NCBI GenBank assembly: GCA_025465095.1
Contig: JAODME010000004.1
Location: forward strand, 1 to 40,930
DNA length: 40,930 nucleotides
Direction of reading: 5' to 3'
Source: Microbacteriaceae bacterium
GTDB taxonomy: Bacteria; Actinomycetota; Actinomycetes; Actinomycetales; Microbacteriaceae
Shown here: positions 1 through 9,738 of the stretch, in pieces
How the letters are laid out: each line of letters begins with the position of its first letter
How positions within the stretch are numbered: the first letter of the stretch is position 1
Notes under the pieces: model-generated
What the model was told of the DNA's origin: nothing
Databases searched by the model: none
The model's input: the letters and a program-made list of their open reading frames with translations, nothing else
Program-made: the position numbers and the translations under genes

Positions 1-2
1 CT

Positions 3-38
3 GATGACAGCGTCGTGATGTGGAGCGAGCGCGGGTGA
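3..38 (+). CDS. C-terminal tail of an upstream gene (possibly comEC)
   Basis: The window opens inside an open frame that reads DDSVVMWSERG and stops with TGA at 36-38. ComEC/Rec2 DNA-uptake proteins often lie directly upstream of holA in actinobacteria and end in a short polar tail of this kind, so a ComEC end is the best guess. Only 11 codons are visible, and no domain can be recognised from them. The assignment rests on gene order. Confidence 0.3.
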   Translation, partial: DDSVVMWSERG

Positions 39-93
39 ACCGGCGCGGTTAAGCTGGGAACTGCTGCACGGATTGCGGCAGCGAGAGGATGAC

Positions 94-1125
94 GTGGCGA
101 TCAAACCGACGGCGGCGAAGAAGAAGACCGTCGCTATTCCGCAACTCGGTTGGAATCGAATCCGTCCCGCACGTGTCGTCCTCGTGTCCGGCTCGGAAGG
201 GTTCCTCGCCGACCGGTCCATCCGGGTACTGCGCGATTCGCTCAAGGCGAAGGACCCGAGCCTCGAGATCAGCGACATCGAGGCCGACAGCTATGCGCCA
301 GGGCAGCTGATCACCCTCGCCAGCCCGTCCCTGTTCGATGAGCCCCGGCTGATTCGCGCAACGAACGTGGAGAAGTGTACCGACGCTTTCATCACCGAGG
401 TTCTCGCCTACCTCGAGAGCCCGGCCGAGGACACCTGCCTCGTGCTGCGGCACGCCGGGGGAGTGCGCGGAAAGAAGCTGCTCGACGCGCTGCGCGGTGG
501 GCTCGGCGACGGCATCGAGATCGTCTGCGCCGAGCTCAAGAAAGATGCGGAGAAATTCGAGTTCGCGGCCGCGGAATTCCAGACGGCAGGGCGGCGGATC
601 AGCGCGGGCGCACTCCGTGCGCTCGTCTCGGCCTTTTCCGACGACCTCGCCGAACTCGCATCCGCCTGCCGTCAGCTGCTGTCGGACACGGGGGAGGAGA
701 TCACCGAGGCCACGGTCGAGCGGTACTATTCCGGCCGTGTCGAGACGAACGCGTTCAAGGTCGCCGACGTCGCCATCGCCGGACGCTACGGCGAGGCGCT
801 GATCCTGTTGCGGCACGCGCTCGCGTCAGGGGCGGACCCCGTGCCGATCGTCGCCGCCTTCGCGAGCAAGCTGCGGACGATGGCTAAGGTGTCTGGCGGA
901 AGGGGCAGTTCCGGTCAGCTCGCCTCGCGGTTCGGGCTCGCGCCCTGGCAGGTCGAGCGCGCTCAGAGAGACCTCCGCGGCTGGAGCGACGACGGCCTCG
1001 GCCGCTGCATCGTGTTACTCGCCGAGACGGACGCGGCCGTGAAGGGCGGCGGGCGGGACCCGGTGTACTCGCTGGAGCGGATGATCGCGCTTGTGAGCGC
1101 CCGCGGGGAGCCGACCGGCCGCTGA
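94..1125 (+). CDS. holA: DNA polymerase III subunit delta (clamp loader)
   Basis: This is the delta subunit of the clamp loader, which opens the beta sliding clamp during replication. The 343-residue product has the family layout: an N-terminal AAA+-like domain beginning VLVSGSEGFLADR, a middle part with the IRATNVEKC and VLRHAGGVRGKKLLD segments, and a helical C-terminal collar ending near RDPVYSLERMIALVS. The degenerate P-loop (GSEGF) is normal for delta, which does not hydrolyse ATP. GTG at 94 was chosen because GAGAGG at 83-88 sits 5 nt upstream. An in-frame TTG at 73 would add 7 residues and has no better ribosome site. The gene converges on rpsT, with a hairpin terminator between them. 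The identification is firm and the start is fairly firm. Confidence 0.9.
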   Translation: MAIKPTAAKKKTVAIPQLGWNRIRPARVVLVSGSEGFLADRSIRVLRDSLKAKDPSLEISDIEADSYAPGQLITLASPSLFDEPRLIRATNVEKCTDAFITEVLAYLESPAEDTCLVLRHAGGVRGKKLLDALRGGLGDGIEIVCAELKKDAEKFEFAAAEFQTAGRRISAGALRALVSAFSDDLAELASACRQLLSDTGEEITEATVERYYSGRVETNAFKVADVAIAGRYGEALILLRHALASGADPVPIVAAFASKLRTMAKVSGGRGSSGQLASRFGLAPWQVERAQRDLRGWSDDGLGRCIVLLAETDAAVKGGGRDPVYSLERMIALVSARGEPTGR

Positions 1126-1198
1126 CCGGAATCGGGGGGTGGCACGCCAGCCCAGGGCTGCGGCAACCGTTCGAGATTCAGAAAGTAGCGGACACGAA

Positions 1199-1230
1199 AA
1201 AAGGCCTCTCCCGCGAGGGAGAGGCCTTTT
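1199..1230. terminator. Bidirectional intrinsic terminator between holA and rpsT
   Basis: There is a perfect 14-bp inverted repeat (1199-1212 with 1217-1230) closed by a GCGA tetraloop. Read on the minus strand it ends in six T residues (complement of 1197-1202), so it should terminate rpsT. On the plus strand it ends in TTTT and can serve holA. It lies exactly between the two convergent stop codons. Confidence 0.9.
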
Positions 1231-1257
1231 CCGAAAAAAGCTATTCGGCAGATCTGG

Positions 1258-1518
1258 TTAGAGAGCTGCGACCTGCTTGGCGATCGACGACTTGCGGTTC
1301 GCGGCCTGGTTCTTGTGCAGAACACCCTTGCTCGCGGCCTTGTCGAGCTTCTTCGTGGCTACCAGCAGAGCGGCGGACGCCTTGGCGGCGTCGCCGGTGG
1401 CGATCGCGGCGTGAGCGCTGCGCACAGCGGTCTTGACCTCGCTCTTGACGGCCTTGTTGCGCTCCTGCGCCTTCTTGTTGGTGCCAATTCGCTTGATCTG
1501 CGACTTGATGTTTGCCAC
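1258..1518 (-). CDS. rpsT: 30S ribosomal protein S20
   Basis: S20 is a primary 16S rRNA-binding protein of the small subunit. The 86-residue Lys/Ala-rich helical product begins [18 protein letters not shown] and ends SIAKQVAAL, which is the family signature and the usual length. The GTG start at 1518 is supported by AGAAGG seven bases upstream on the minus strand. The frame stays open upstream, but the extra residues do not resemble S20. It is monocistronic, reads toward holA, and is followed by the 14-bp terminator. Confidence 0.97.
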   Translation of the reverse strand: MANIKSQIKRIGTNKKAQERNKAVKSEVKTAVRSAHAAIATGDAAKASAALLVATKKLDKAASKGVLHKNQAANRKSSIAKQVAAL

Positions 1519-1652
1519 GTTTGTACCTTCTGTTGTTCGAAGCGGTCTGATTGTCGAGTGATTCTGGGGCGACACGCATCCGAGTGATGGATCCGATTCT
1601 CGCGAGCGCGATCCGCGCAATCGTTCCGGCCGGATGCTGCGGGACCGGATCT

Positions 1653-1670
1653 TGCGGGTGCCAACCCGCA
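1653..1670 (-). terminator. Hairpin just after the hydrolase stop, possible terminator
   Basis: A 7-bp inverted repeat (TGCGGGT / ACCCGCA) with a 4-nt loop lies 3 nt downstream of the hydrolase stop codon on the minus strand. There is no T run, so it is not a classical intrinsic terminator. It could protect the 3' end or assist factor-dependent termination upstream of rpsT. Confidence 0.35.
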
Positions 1671-1673
1671 ACA

Positions 1674-2435
1674 TTACCAGTCCGGCGCGTCATCCGACAA
1701 TCGTGGCCGAACCGGCGCGCCCGTCGCCTCGGTGTAACCCTCGAGCAGGGCCTGAGTGAACTCCGCCGGATGGGTCACGCTCACCATGTGCGTGGCGCCC
1801 GGTACCGTCACGAGCCGGCCCCGACGCGTACCGGCGAGGAAGCGGGCGGCGTGCAGGCCGACATGGTCGAAACGCCCGTTGACGAACAACACGGGTTCAT
1901 CGATCGCCGCGAGGCTCGCGAGCGGGGACAGGGCCCGAATCACCTGTAGCGCGTCGTCCATCACCTCGAGCGCGACCCCTCCCGCCAGAACGTCCCGAGC
2001 GCCGGACGGCGCCACGAAGATTCCGAGCGCGAAGTCGTTGAGCGCCCGGCCGCGGTCAGGGAGGGTGTGGATGCCCTTCGCGAGCAGCCGCCAGCCGTCG
2101 ATGATCATGCGATTCGGGACCGTGCCGCAACTCGCGGCGAGCAGGCCACAGACACGGCCGGGGTTGCGCGCCGTCCACTCGATCGACATGTAGCCGCCGA
2201 GCGAGAAGCCGACCAGATACGGCCGTTCCCCCGTCGCGATCGTCTCGGCGGCAACGGCATCGCCGATGGCTCCGAGAGCGGCATCGAGGTCGAACCGTTC
2301 CTCCATGCGCCGACCATGACCGGGCAGGTCGATCGCACGAGTGCGGATGCCGCGGGCCTCGAGCGTGTCGACCTGCTGCCGCCACATTGTCGCCGACGTG
2401 CGCAGTCCGTGCACCAGGATCACCGCGGCAGGCAT
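1674..2435 (-). CDS. Alpha/beta-fold hydrolase
   Basis: The 253-residue protein has a complete alpha/beta hydrolase core: the oxyanion HG at residues 9-10 (ILVHG), the nucleophile elbow GFSLGG with Ser78, acidic Asp190 in FVNGRFDH, and catalytic His216 in GATHMV. Its spacing matches small soluble esterase/lactonase-type enzymes of the MhpC/RsbQ class. The substrate cannot be inferred. ATG at 2435 is preferred because TACCAT lies on the minus strand at 2447-2442, exactly six bases before it, a leaderless arrangement. The GGAGG between them is too close to act as a normal ribosome site. An upstream in-frame ATG near 2507 would run into the divergent aminotransferase gene. No signal peptide is seen. 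Confidence 0.85.
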   Translation of the reverse strand: MPAAVILVHGLRTSATMWRQQVDTLEARGIRTRAIDLPGHGRRMEERFDLDAALGAIGDAVAAETIATGERPYLVGFSLGGYMSIEWTARNPGRVCGLLAASCGTVPNRMIIDGWRLLAKGIHTLPDRGRALNDFALGIFVAPSGARDVLAGGVALEVMDDALQVIRALSPLASLAAIDEPVLFVNGRFDHVGLHAARFLAGTRRGRLVTVPGATHMVSVTHPAEFTQALLEGYTEATGAPVRPRLSDDAPDW

Positions 2436-2441
2436 CCTCCG

Positions 2442-2447
2442 ATGGTA
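2442..2447 (-). promoter_or_regulatory. -10 element of the hydrolase gene (leaderless type)
   Basis: TACCAT on the minus strand lies 6 nt before the ATG at 2435 and fits the actinobacterial TANNNT -10 pattern seen at leaderless starts. No convincing -35 box is visible. Confidence 0.5.
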
Positions 2448-2488
2448 ATCGCGGTCCCGGTTCGCAGGCACGCCGGCGTCGCGCGCGC

Positions 2489-2494
2489 TAGCGT
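2489..2494 (+). promoter_or_regulatory. -10 element of the aminotransferase gene (leaderless type)
   Basis: TAGCGT is followed by six bases and then ATG at 2501. It lies back to back with the hydrolase -10 element inside a 65-bp divergent intergenic region. Confidence 0.5.
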
Positions 2495-2500
2495 GGCGGC

Positions 2501-3685
2501 ATGCCATCCCTCGCGCCGCACATCGCCGCGGTGCCGGCGTCCGGAATCCGCCGCATATTCGAGCTCGCGGTGGAACTGGACGACGTGATCGCGCTCGGGG
2601 TCGGCGAGCCCGATCTGCCGGTCGCCGCCCACATTCTCGAGGCGGGCGCCCGCGCCTGGACCGAAGACGTCACGAACTACACCGCCAACGGCGGCATCCC
2701 CGCGCTGCGCAGCGCCCTCGTCGAGAAACTGGCACGGGAGAACAATCTGCACGTCGACCTCGAGCAGGTCTGGGTGACCGTCGGGGCGACTCAGGCGCTT
2801 CACCAGGCGATGGGCCTGCTGCTGGATGCCGGCGACGAGGTCCTCGTTCCCGATCCGGGGTACACAACCTTCACGATGAGCGCCCGGATGCTCGGGGCGG
2901 TGCCGGTGCCGTACTCGTTGAAGCCCGAGCACGGCTTCACTCCGAGTATCGACGAACTCGACCGTCTCGTGACGGGCAGAACCCGGCTGATCGTGGTGAA
3001 CTCGCCGTCGAACCCGCTCGGTGCCGTGCTGGACGAGCCAGAACTGAGGAGGCTGCTCGAATTCGCCCGCCGTCACGATCTCTGGGTGCTCAGCGACGAG
3101 GTGTACGAGTACTTCACCTACGGGATCGCCCACACGAGCATCGGGAGCCTCGACGACGATGACGGGCGCGTTTTCTCCGTCTTCTCGCTCTCGAAGACCT
3201 ATGCCATGACCGGCGCCCGGATCGGCTACCTAGTGACACCGCCTGGTCTCGCTTCCACAATGCGCACGGTGCAGGAGGCGATGGTGAGTTGTGTCAACAC
3301 GCCGGCCCAGGTCGCCGCGATCGCCGCCATCACCGGCGACCACCAGCACGTGGCCGACGCTCGCGATCACTACCGGGGCAATCTCGAGGCGGCGTGCTTT
3401 CTGCTCGACGGTCGCGGGATCCGCTACCTCCGCCCGAACGGCGCGTTCTACCTTTGGATCGACGTGCAGCACGTGTCGGAAGGGGATGTCGCGGCTTGGG
3501 CCGAACGATTCCTGCTTCGTGATCGGGTGGCGGTCGCTCCCGGCAGCGCGTTCGGCCGATCCGGCGAGGGATGGATCCGCGTCTGCCTCGCCTCCGACCG
3601 GCTGAGCCTGCTCGAGGGCCTCCGCCGCCTGCCGGCACCGAGCGCAAGCCACGGCAGACCACCACACCTGCGCCCCGAGGGTTGA
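2501..3685 (+). CDS. PLP-dependent class I/II aminotransferase
   Basis: This is a fold-type I aminotransferase of 394 residues, close to the aspartate/aromatic transaminase group. Visible landmarks are Tyr60 (TNYTANGG), VPDPGY at 116-121, the NSPSNPLG substrate/PLP loop with Asn171, Asp199 and Tyr202 (SDEVYE), the Schiff-base Lys232 in [15 protein letters not shown], and Arg in GWIRVCLA for the substrate carboxylate. Cytosolic amino acid transamination is expected. The donor and acceptor cannot be read from sequence, and there is no pathway gene beside it. The ATG is supported by a -10-like TAGCGT six bases upstream. The last 20 residues are Pro/His-rich and extend beyond the domain. Confidence 0.9.
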   Translation: MPSLAPHIAAVPASGIRRIFELAVELDDVIALGVGEPDLPVAAHILEAGARAWTEDVTNYTANGGIPALRSALVEKLARENNLHVDLEQVWVTVGATQALHQAMGLLLDAGDEVLVPDPGYTTFTMSARMLGAVPVPYSLKPEHGFTPSIDELDRLVTGRTRLIVVNSPSNPLGAVLDEPELRRLLEFARRHDLWVLSDEVYEYFTYGIAHTSIGSLDDDDGRVFSVFSLSKTYAMTGARIGYLVTPPGLASTMRTVQEAMVSCVNTPAQVAAIAAITGDHQHVADARDHYRGNLEAACFLLDGRGIRYLRPNGAFYLWIDVQHVSEGDVAAWAERFLLRDRVAVAPGSAFGRSGEGWIRVCLASDRLSLLEGLRRLPAPSASHGRPPHLRPEG

Positions 3686-3984
3686 GCTCAAGGTCGGTCG
3701 CGGCGTCATTCCTGCAAACCCCGGACGTCGCCCGCACCCAACGCTGCCGGTCACCCGACACCCGACTGCACCGGCGCACCCCCGTCGGGTGCGATGGCGA
3801 CCTGCCGGTCTGGACTGCTCGGCCTTCTGGCGACCCGAGCCACACCGCCCGACCGGAGGGGCTTCACGACGCGGAGCCCCTTCGGCATGCTCGGCGGTCC
3901 CGAGCGTGGGAGAATTGGCCGACCCCGATCAGTTTCCCCACGCCGACACACGCACAGACGATGCCGGCACCACCGAAGGAACGC
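3686..3984. other. 299-bp gene-free stretch upstream of lepA
   Basis: No convincing gene is seen here. The lepA frame stays open across it, but the encoded residues do not resemble any LepA N-terminus. Two inverted repeats are visible: an 8-bp pair CACCCGAC/GTCGGGTG at 3752-3759 and 3784-3791 with a 24-nt loop, and a 7-bp pair AGGGGCT/AGCCCCT at 3857-3863 and 3875-3881 with an 11-nt loop. Neither has a T run. They may end the aminotransferase transcript or lie in the lepA leader. Confidence 0.4.
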
Positions 3985-5831
<1,847 letters not shown>

Positions 5832-5832
<1 letters not shown>

Positions 5833-6506
5833 TGGTGCCCGACCCGAGGGTGACCGACCGGCCGCTCTGGCAGCGTCCGGTCAGCTATGGGGCCATCGGC
5901 GGAACGAAGTCGGCCGATCTGCTGACCTACCCGCCGTCGGGGTTCCGGCCGGTGCACCGTCGCAAACGTATCGGGCACGGCGAGAACCGCTTCGCCTGGG
6001 CGAGCGCGCAGACCCTGTCCTGGGGCATTCAGCGGCTGAGCGGCTTCACAGTCGAGGTCGCGGACGCTCCGGCCGACGTCACCGAGCAAACCTACCGGCC
6101 CGTCGCGTTCGACGATGCCGGCACGCCGATCGAGCCCGCCGAGATCGCCGACTCGGAAGAGGCCACCTTCGGACCGGACGGGACCGCCTTCCTTGTTCCG
6201 GGCGACACCGCGACGCTCGCCATTCGCTTCCTCGGGATTTCGGTGCGTGCTCCCGTTCGGGTGGTCTACGTCATAGACGAACCGAACCGCAAGGGATTCG
6301 CCTACGGCACGCTCGCGGGCCACCCGCAGACGGGCGAAGAATCCTTCGTTGTGGAGAAGACCGAGGACGGCTCGGTCTGGCTGACCGTCGCCGCGTTCTC
6401 CCGCCCGGGCGACTGGTACTGGTGGATGCTCGGCATTCCACTGCGCCTCGTGCAGGGGCGGTACCTGCGCCGCTACCTCCGCGTGCTCTCCGGACCGACC
6501 GACTAG
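5832..6506 (+). CDS. DUF1990 family protein
   Basis: The 224-residue product matches the DUF1990 family of uncharacterised cytosolic proteins. It has the N-terminal LTYPPSGFRPVHRRKRIGHGENRF segment around residues 31-54, a central FLVPGDTATLAIRFL strand, and VVYVIDEPNRKGFAYGTL followed by GEESF and a Trp-rich end (SRPGDWYWWMLG). Function is unknown. Some relatives are linked to membrane or polyketide-cyclase-like folds, but nothing here shows catalysis. It starts at a GTG overlapping the lepA stop by one base, with an A/G-rich ribosome site inside the lepA end. It sits 6 nt before hemW and is therefore probably translated in one lepA-DUF1990-hemW unit. Confidence 0.82.
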
Positions 6507-6512
6507 CTTCCC

Positions 6513-7742
6513 GTGCCGTCCGCCCTGCCTCTCGCCGACCCGGCGCCCCTCGACGGGCTGCTGCCGGCATCGGCGACGGATGACGCCGACTCCCGGAGGC
6601 TCGGCGTCTACCTGCACGTGCCCTTCTGCCGGGTGCGCTGCGGATACTGCGACTTCAACACCTACACGGCGGAGGAGCTTCGCGGCAGCAAGCGCAGCGA
6701 CTACGCCGGTCAGGCGATCACCGAGGTCGGTCTTGCGCAAAGAGTGCTCGAGCACTCCGGCCTGCCCGAGCGCGCGGCATCCACCGTCTTCTTCGGCGGA
6801 GGCACGCCCACGATGCTGCCGTCGTCCGACCTTGTCGCGATGCTCGCCGCGGTGCGCTCGACCTGGGGCCTCGCGCCGGACGCCGAGGTGACCACGGAGG
6901 CGAACCCCGACTCTGTCGACGCCGACTACTTGCGGCGCCTCGCAGACGGCGGCTTCACCCGCGTGTCGTTCGGGATGCAATCGGCGGTGCCGCGGGTACT
7001 CGCGACGCTCGAACGCACTCACGACCCCGAACGGGTGCCGCTCGTCGTCCAGTGGGCGAGGGAGGCCGGTCTCGGCGTGAGCCTGGACCTCATCTACGGC
7101 ACGCCGGGGGAGAGCATCGACGACTGGCGCGTGTCGCTCGAGCACGCCATCGCACAGGAGCCCGACCATGTCTCCGCCTACTCGCTCATCGTCGAGGACG
7201 GCACCAAGCTCGCGAGGCAGATCCGACGCGGCGACGTCGCCCAGCCGGACGAAGACCTGCAGGCCGACCTCTACGAACTCGCCGACTCGCTGCTCGCCTC
7301 GGCCGGATACGAGTGGTACGAGGTGAGCAATTGGGCGCGAGGGAACGAGCACCGGTCCCGCCACAACCTCGCCTACTGGCAGGGACACGACTGGTGGGGA
7401 ATCGGCCCAGGCGCGCACAGCCACATGGGGGGCGTGCGCTGGTGGAACGTGAAGCATCCGGCCGCCTACGCCGAGCGGATCCTGTCCGGGCTATCGCCCG
7501 CCGCAGGTCGGGAGACGCTTGATGACGCGACTCGCGGCGTCGAGAGGGTGCTGCTCCTGACGCGCATCCGCGACGGCCTCGCGATCGGCGAGCTCGAACC
7601 CTCCGGTCGCACCGCCGTCGCCGGGCTCATCGCCGACGGGCTCGTCGATGGAGCCGCGGCGGTGCGCGGGCGGATTCTGCTTACCCTGCACGGACGCCTG
7701 CTCGCCGATGCCGTGGTGCGGCGCCTGCTGGCCGACGGCTGA
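6513..7742 (+). CDS. hemW: Radical SAM heme chaperone HemW-like protein
   Basis: This is a 409-residue radical SAM protein of the HemW/HemN family. The cluster motif CRVRCGYC gives the Cx3Cx2C spacing (Cys39, Cys43, Cys46) preceded by YLHVPF. FFGGGTPT at 93-100 is the SAM-binding GGGTP segment. The C-terminal part carries NLAYWQGHDWWGIGPGAHS, a hallmark of the subgroup. HemW transfers heme to respiratory proteins, and unlike true HemN it is not thought to be a coproporphyrinogen dehydrogenase. That distinction is drawn from family knowledge. GTG at 6513 is the first start after the DUF1990 stop. The gene converges on the DUF4870 genes 18 bp away. Confidence 0.9.
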   Translation: MPSALPLADPAPLDGLLPASATDDADSRRLGVYLHVPFCRVRCGYCDFNTYTAEELRGSKRSDYAGQAITEVGLAQRVLEHSGLPERAASTVFFGGGTPTMLPSSDLVAMLAAVRSTWGLAPDAEVTTEANPDSVDADYLRRLADGGFTRVSFGMQSAVPRVLATLERTHDPERVPLVVQWAREAGLGVSLDLIYGTPGESIDDWRVSLEHAIAQEPDHVSAYSLIVEDGTKLARQIRRGDVAQPDEDLQADLYELADSLLASAGYEWYEVSNWARGNEHRSRHNLAYWQGHDWWGIGPGAHSHMGGVRWWNVKHPAAYAERILSGLSPAAGRETLDDATRGVERVLLLTRIRDGLAIGELEPSGRTAVAGLIADGLVDGAAAVRGRILLTLHGRLLADAVVRRLLADG

Positions 7743-7760
7743 GCGTCTACGGGTGGCGCA

Positions 7761-8132
7761 CTACTTCACGAACTCGATGGCCAACGGGTACCGGTAGGCC
7801 TGCCCGTTATGCGCGGCGACCGCCGCGACGATGCTGAACACGAGAATCAGGATCGTCACCGCGAACACGATGAACACGCCGATGAGCACGAGCACAAGGA
7901 CGCCGCCGATGACCGCGGCGATGAGCATCGTGAGCTGGAAGTTGAGCGCGGTGGCGGCGTGCTGTCGGATGAACGGGCCCCGATCCTTGAGGACGAGGTA
8001 CCCGATCAGCGGAGAGAGAAATCCCAGGAAGATCCCGGCGATGTGGATGAGCGTGGCCCACAACTTCTCGTCGCTCGGACTGAGAGGTCCAGGCGCCTGC
8101 GCGTACGGGTCGGGGGGATAACTGTTGGACAT
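7761..8132 (-). CDS. DUF4870 small membrane protein (distal copy)
   Basis: The 123-residue protein has a Pro/Tyr-rich N-terminus (SNSYPPDPYAQAP), then two to three hydrophobic segments (about residues 27-48 and 68-105), and ends YRYPLAIEFVK. The pattern IxGYLVLKDRGPFIRQHAATALNFQ is the DUF4870 (Tic20-like) signature. Function is unknown. Its ATG abuts the upstream gene's TAG without a gap and has no obvious ribosome site, which suggests translational coupling. It is a diverged duplicate of the neighbour. Confidence 0.8.
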   Translation of the reverse strand: MSNSYPPDPYAQAPGPLSPSDEKLWATLIHIAGIFLGFLSPLIGYLVLKDRGPFIRQHAATALNFQLTMLIAAVIGGVLVLVLIGVFIVFAVTILILVFSIVAAVAAHNGQAYRYPLAIEFVK

Positions 8133-8501
8133 CTACTTGATGAAGCGGATCGCGAACGGGTAGCGGTAGTTGACGCCGTCCTTCGCCTTCAGGAACGCAA
8201 GGATCGAGAAGACGATTCTGAGGATGTAGACGGCAGGAACAATGAGGAAACCGATGAGGGCCGCCCAGAGGATGTAGCCGACGATCTCCGCGATCACCAT
8301 GGTGATCTGGAAGTTCAGCGCTTCCTTGCCCTCGACGTTGGTGAAGGGACCGCGATCCTTGAAGATGAGCCAGATGATGAGCGACGGCAGGGGGCCGATG
8401 ACGCCGCCGAGGTGAGCGAATGACGCCCATTGCATGTCCTCAGTCGGCGTGAGGGGTGCTGCCGGCTGCGGCGCTGCGGGTTGTCCACCGGGGTATGTCA
8501 T
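8133..8501 (-). CDS. DUF4870 small membrane protein (proximal copy)
   Basis: This 122-residue protein has the same architecture as the next gene: a Gly/Pro/Ala-rich cytosolic N-terminus, hydrophobic stretches near residues 25-45 and 66-102, the motif IWLIFKDRGPFTNVEGKEALNFQ, and the end YRYPFAIRFIK. ATG at 8501 is supported by AAAGGA seven bases upstream on the minus strand. The frame stays open further upstream but the sequence there is not family-like. The two copies form a tandem duplicate and are divergent from hrcA. The role is unknown. DUF4870 proteins are often grouped with membrane protein-transport or stress genes. Confidence 0.8.
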   Translation of the reverse strand: MTYPGGQPAAPQPAAPLTPTEDMQWASFAHLGGVIGPLPSLIIWLIFKDRGPFTNVEGKEALNFQITMVIAEIVGYILWAALIGFLIVPAVYILRIVFSILAFLKAKDGVNYRYPFAIRFIK

Positions 8502-8580
8502 GAAAATTCCTTTCGCAGTGGGCGGAGCACAACCATAAGCTACCCCCGCCCGTTTGCCGCGTGCAATGGCCGAGCCGCGA

Positions 8581-8586
8581 TACAAT
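8581..8586 (+). promoter_or_regulatory. Likely -10 box of hrcA-dnaJ
   Basis: TACAAT matches the sigma-70-type -10 consensus at five of six positions. Its last base is the first base of the CIRCE operator, so HrcA binding would block the transcription start. A TTGCCG lies 21 bp upstream, which is too far for a standard -35 box. Confidence 0.55.
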
Positions 8587-8612
8587 TGGCAGTCACGCAT
8601 CGGGAGTGCCAA
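8586..8612 (+). promoter_or_regulatory. CIRCE operator (HrcA binding site)
   Basis: TTGGCAGTC, nine bases, then GAGTGCCAA. This matches the CIRCE inverted repeat (classically TTAGCACTC-N9-GAGTGCTAA) with one arm mismatch, G for C at 8592. It sits 21 bp before the hrcA start and overlaps the -10 box, as expected for autoregulation by HrcA. Confidence 0.9.
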
Positions 8613-8633
8613 CAAGGGGAGGGCGGCAATTCA

Positions 8634-9671
8634 ATGGTCTCTGACCGCGGTCTTGAAGTGCTCCGGGTCATCGTGCAGGACTACGTCGCTTCCCGAGAGC
8701 CGGTTGGCTCGAAGTCGATCGTCGATCGGCATGCATTCGGCGTATCTGCCGCGACCATCCGCAACGACATGGCACTTCTCGAAGAGGAGGAGCTCATCGT
8801 CGCTCCGCACACCTCGTCCGGTCGTATCCCGACCGACAAGGGGTACCGCGTCTACGTGGATCAGCTCACCGACCTGCGCCCACTGACCAGTGCGCAGCGC
8901 CAGGGGATCGAGATGTTCCTCGGCCAGTCGACCGATCTCGACGAGGTCCTCGCCCGCACCGTGCGCCTGCTGTCACAGCTCACCCATCAGGTCGCGCTCG
9001 TGCAATACCCGGTGTTGGGCACCGCCCGCATCCGTCACCTGGAACTCGTCCCGCTCAGCAGCACCCGGGTGATGATCATCCTGATCACGGACAACGGCAG
9101 GGTAGACCAGCGCGTGCTCGACGCCGGAGAGAGCCTCGATGAGGCGTTCCTCGGCGAATTGCGGGCGAAGCTCAACTCAAGTCTCGGTGGGCTCGGCCTC
9201 GCGGATGCCGCGGCTCAGCTGGCGACGTTCGCCGAAAAGTTCAGCCCCGAACGCTCGGCCCTGGTGGGGCAGGTCGCCTCCAGTCTGATGGAGCAGGTCG
9301 TCGCGGGGCGGCAGGACAAACTGCTCATGGCCGGAGCCGCGAACCTCGCCCGCACGGAGGAAGATTTCAGCGGCAGCATCTATCCTGTGCTGGAGGCGAT
9401 CGAGGAGCAGGTGACTCTTCTGCGGCTCTTCAGTGAGATGGCGCCCGACCAGAATGGCTTCTCGGTCAGCATCGGTCGCGAGAACGATTCGTTCGGGCTC
9501 GGGGAGACCTCGGTGCTGACGAGCGGATACTCGGCCTCGGGAAGCGAGCTGGCGCGCCTGGGCGTGCTGGGCCCGACACGAATGGACTACTCCAACAACA
9601 TGGCGGCGGTACGCGCCGTCGCCCGATACCTGTCCCGTCTGCTCGGCGAAGACGAGAACGACGGACGCTAA
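8634..9671 (+). CDS. hrcA: Heat-inducible transcription repressor HrcA
   Basis: HrcA represses class I heat-shock genes by binding CIRCE and is helped to fold by GroEL. The 345-residue product starts MVSDRGLEVLRVIVQDYV, followed by the winged-helix segment with SREPVGSKSIVDR, SAATIRNDMALLEEEELI and HTSSGRIPTDKGYR (residues about 22-82), and then the GAF-like dimerisation domain ending in GPTRMDYSNNMAAVRAVA. ATG at 8634 follows the purine-rich GGGGAGGG at 8616-8623. An upstream open extension is not HrcA-like. CIRCE lies in its own leader, and dnaJ follows after 67 bp, so the pair is probably one heat-inducible operon. Confidence 0.96.
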   Translation: MVSDRGLEVLRVIVQDYVASREPVGSKSIVDRHAFGVSAATIRNDMALLEEEELIVAPHTSSGRIPTDKGYRVYVDQLTDLRPLTSAQRQGIEMFLGQSTDLDEVLARTVRLLSQLTHQVALVQYPVLGTARIRHLELVPLSSTRVMIILITDNGRVDQRVLDAGESLDEAFLGELRAKLNSSLGGLGLADAAAQLATFAEKFSPERSALVGQVASSLMEQVVAGRQDKLLMAGAANLARTEEDFSGSIYPVLEAIEEQVTLLRLFSEMAPDQNGFSVSIGRENDSFGLGETSVLTSGYSASGSELARLGVLGPTRMDYSNNMAAVRAVARYLSRLLGEDENDGR

Positions 9672-9738
9672 GACGATCCGGTCGCGGCGCCTCCGCCCCG
9701 CGACCGACAATGACGACACGTAATCAGAAGGAATCAGA

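Noticed and set aside
3571-3984. An upstream in-frame extension of lepA of about 138 codons
   Set aside because: The residues are Pro/Arg/Thr-rich and unlike LepA. A ribosome site and a family-like N-terminus occur at 3985, and the length from there is the usual one.
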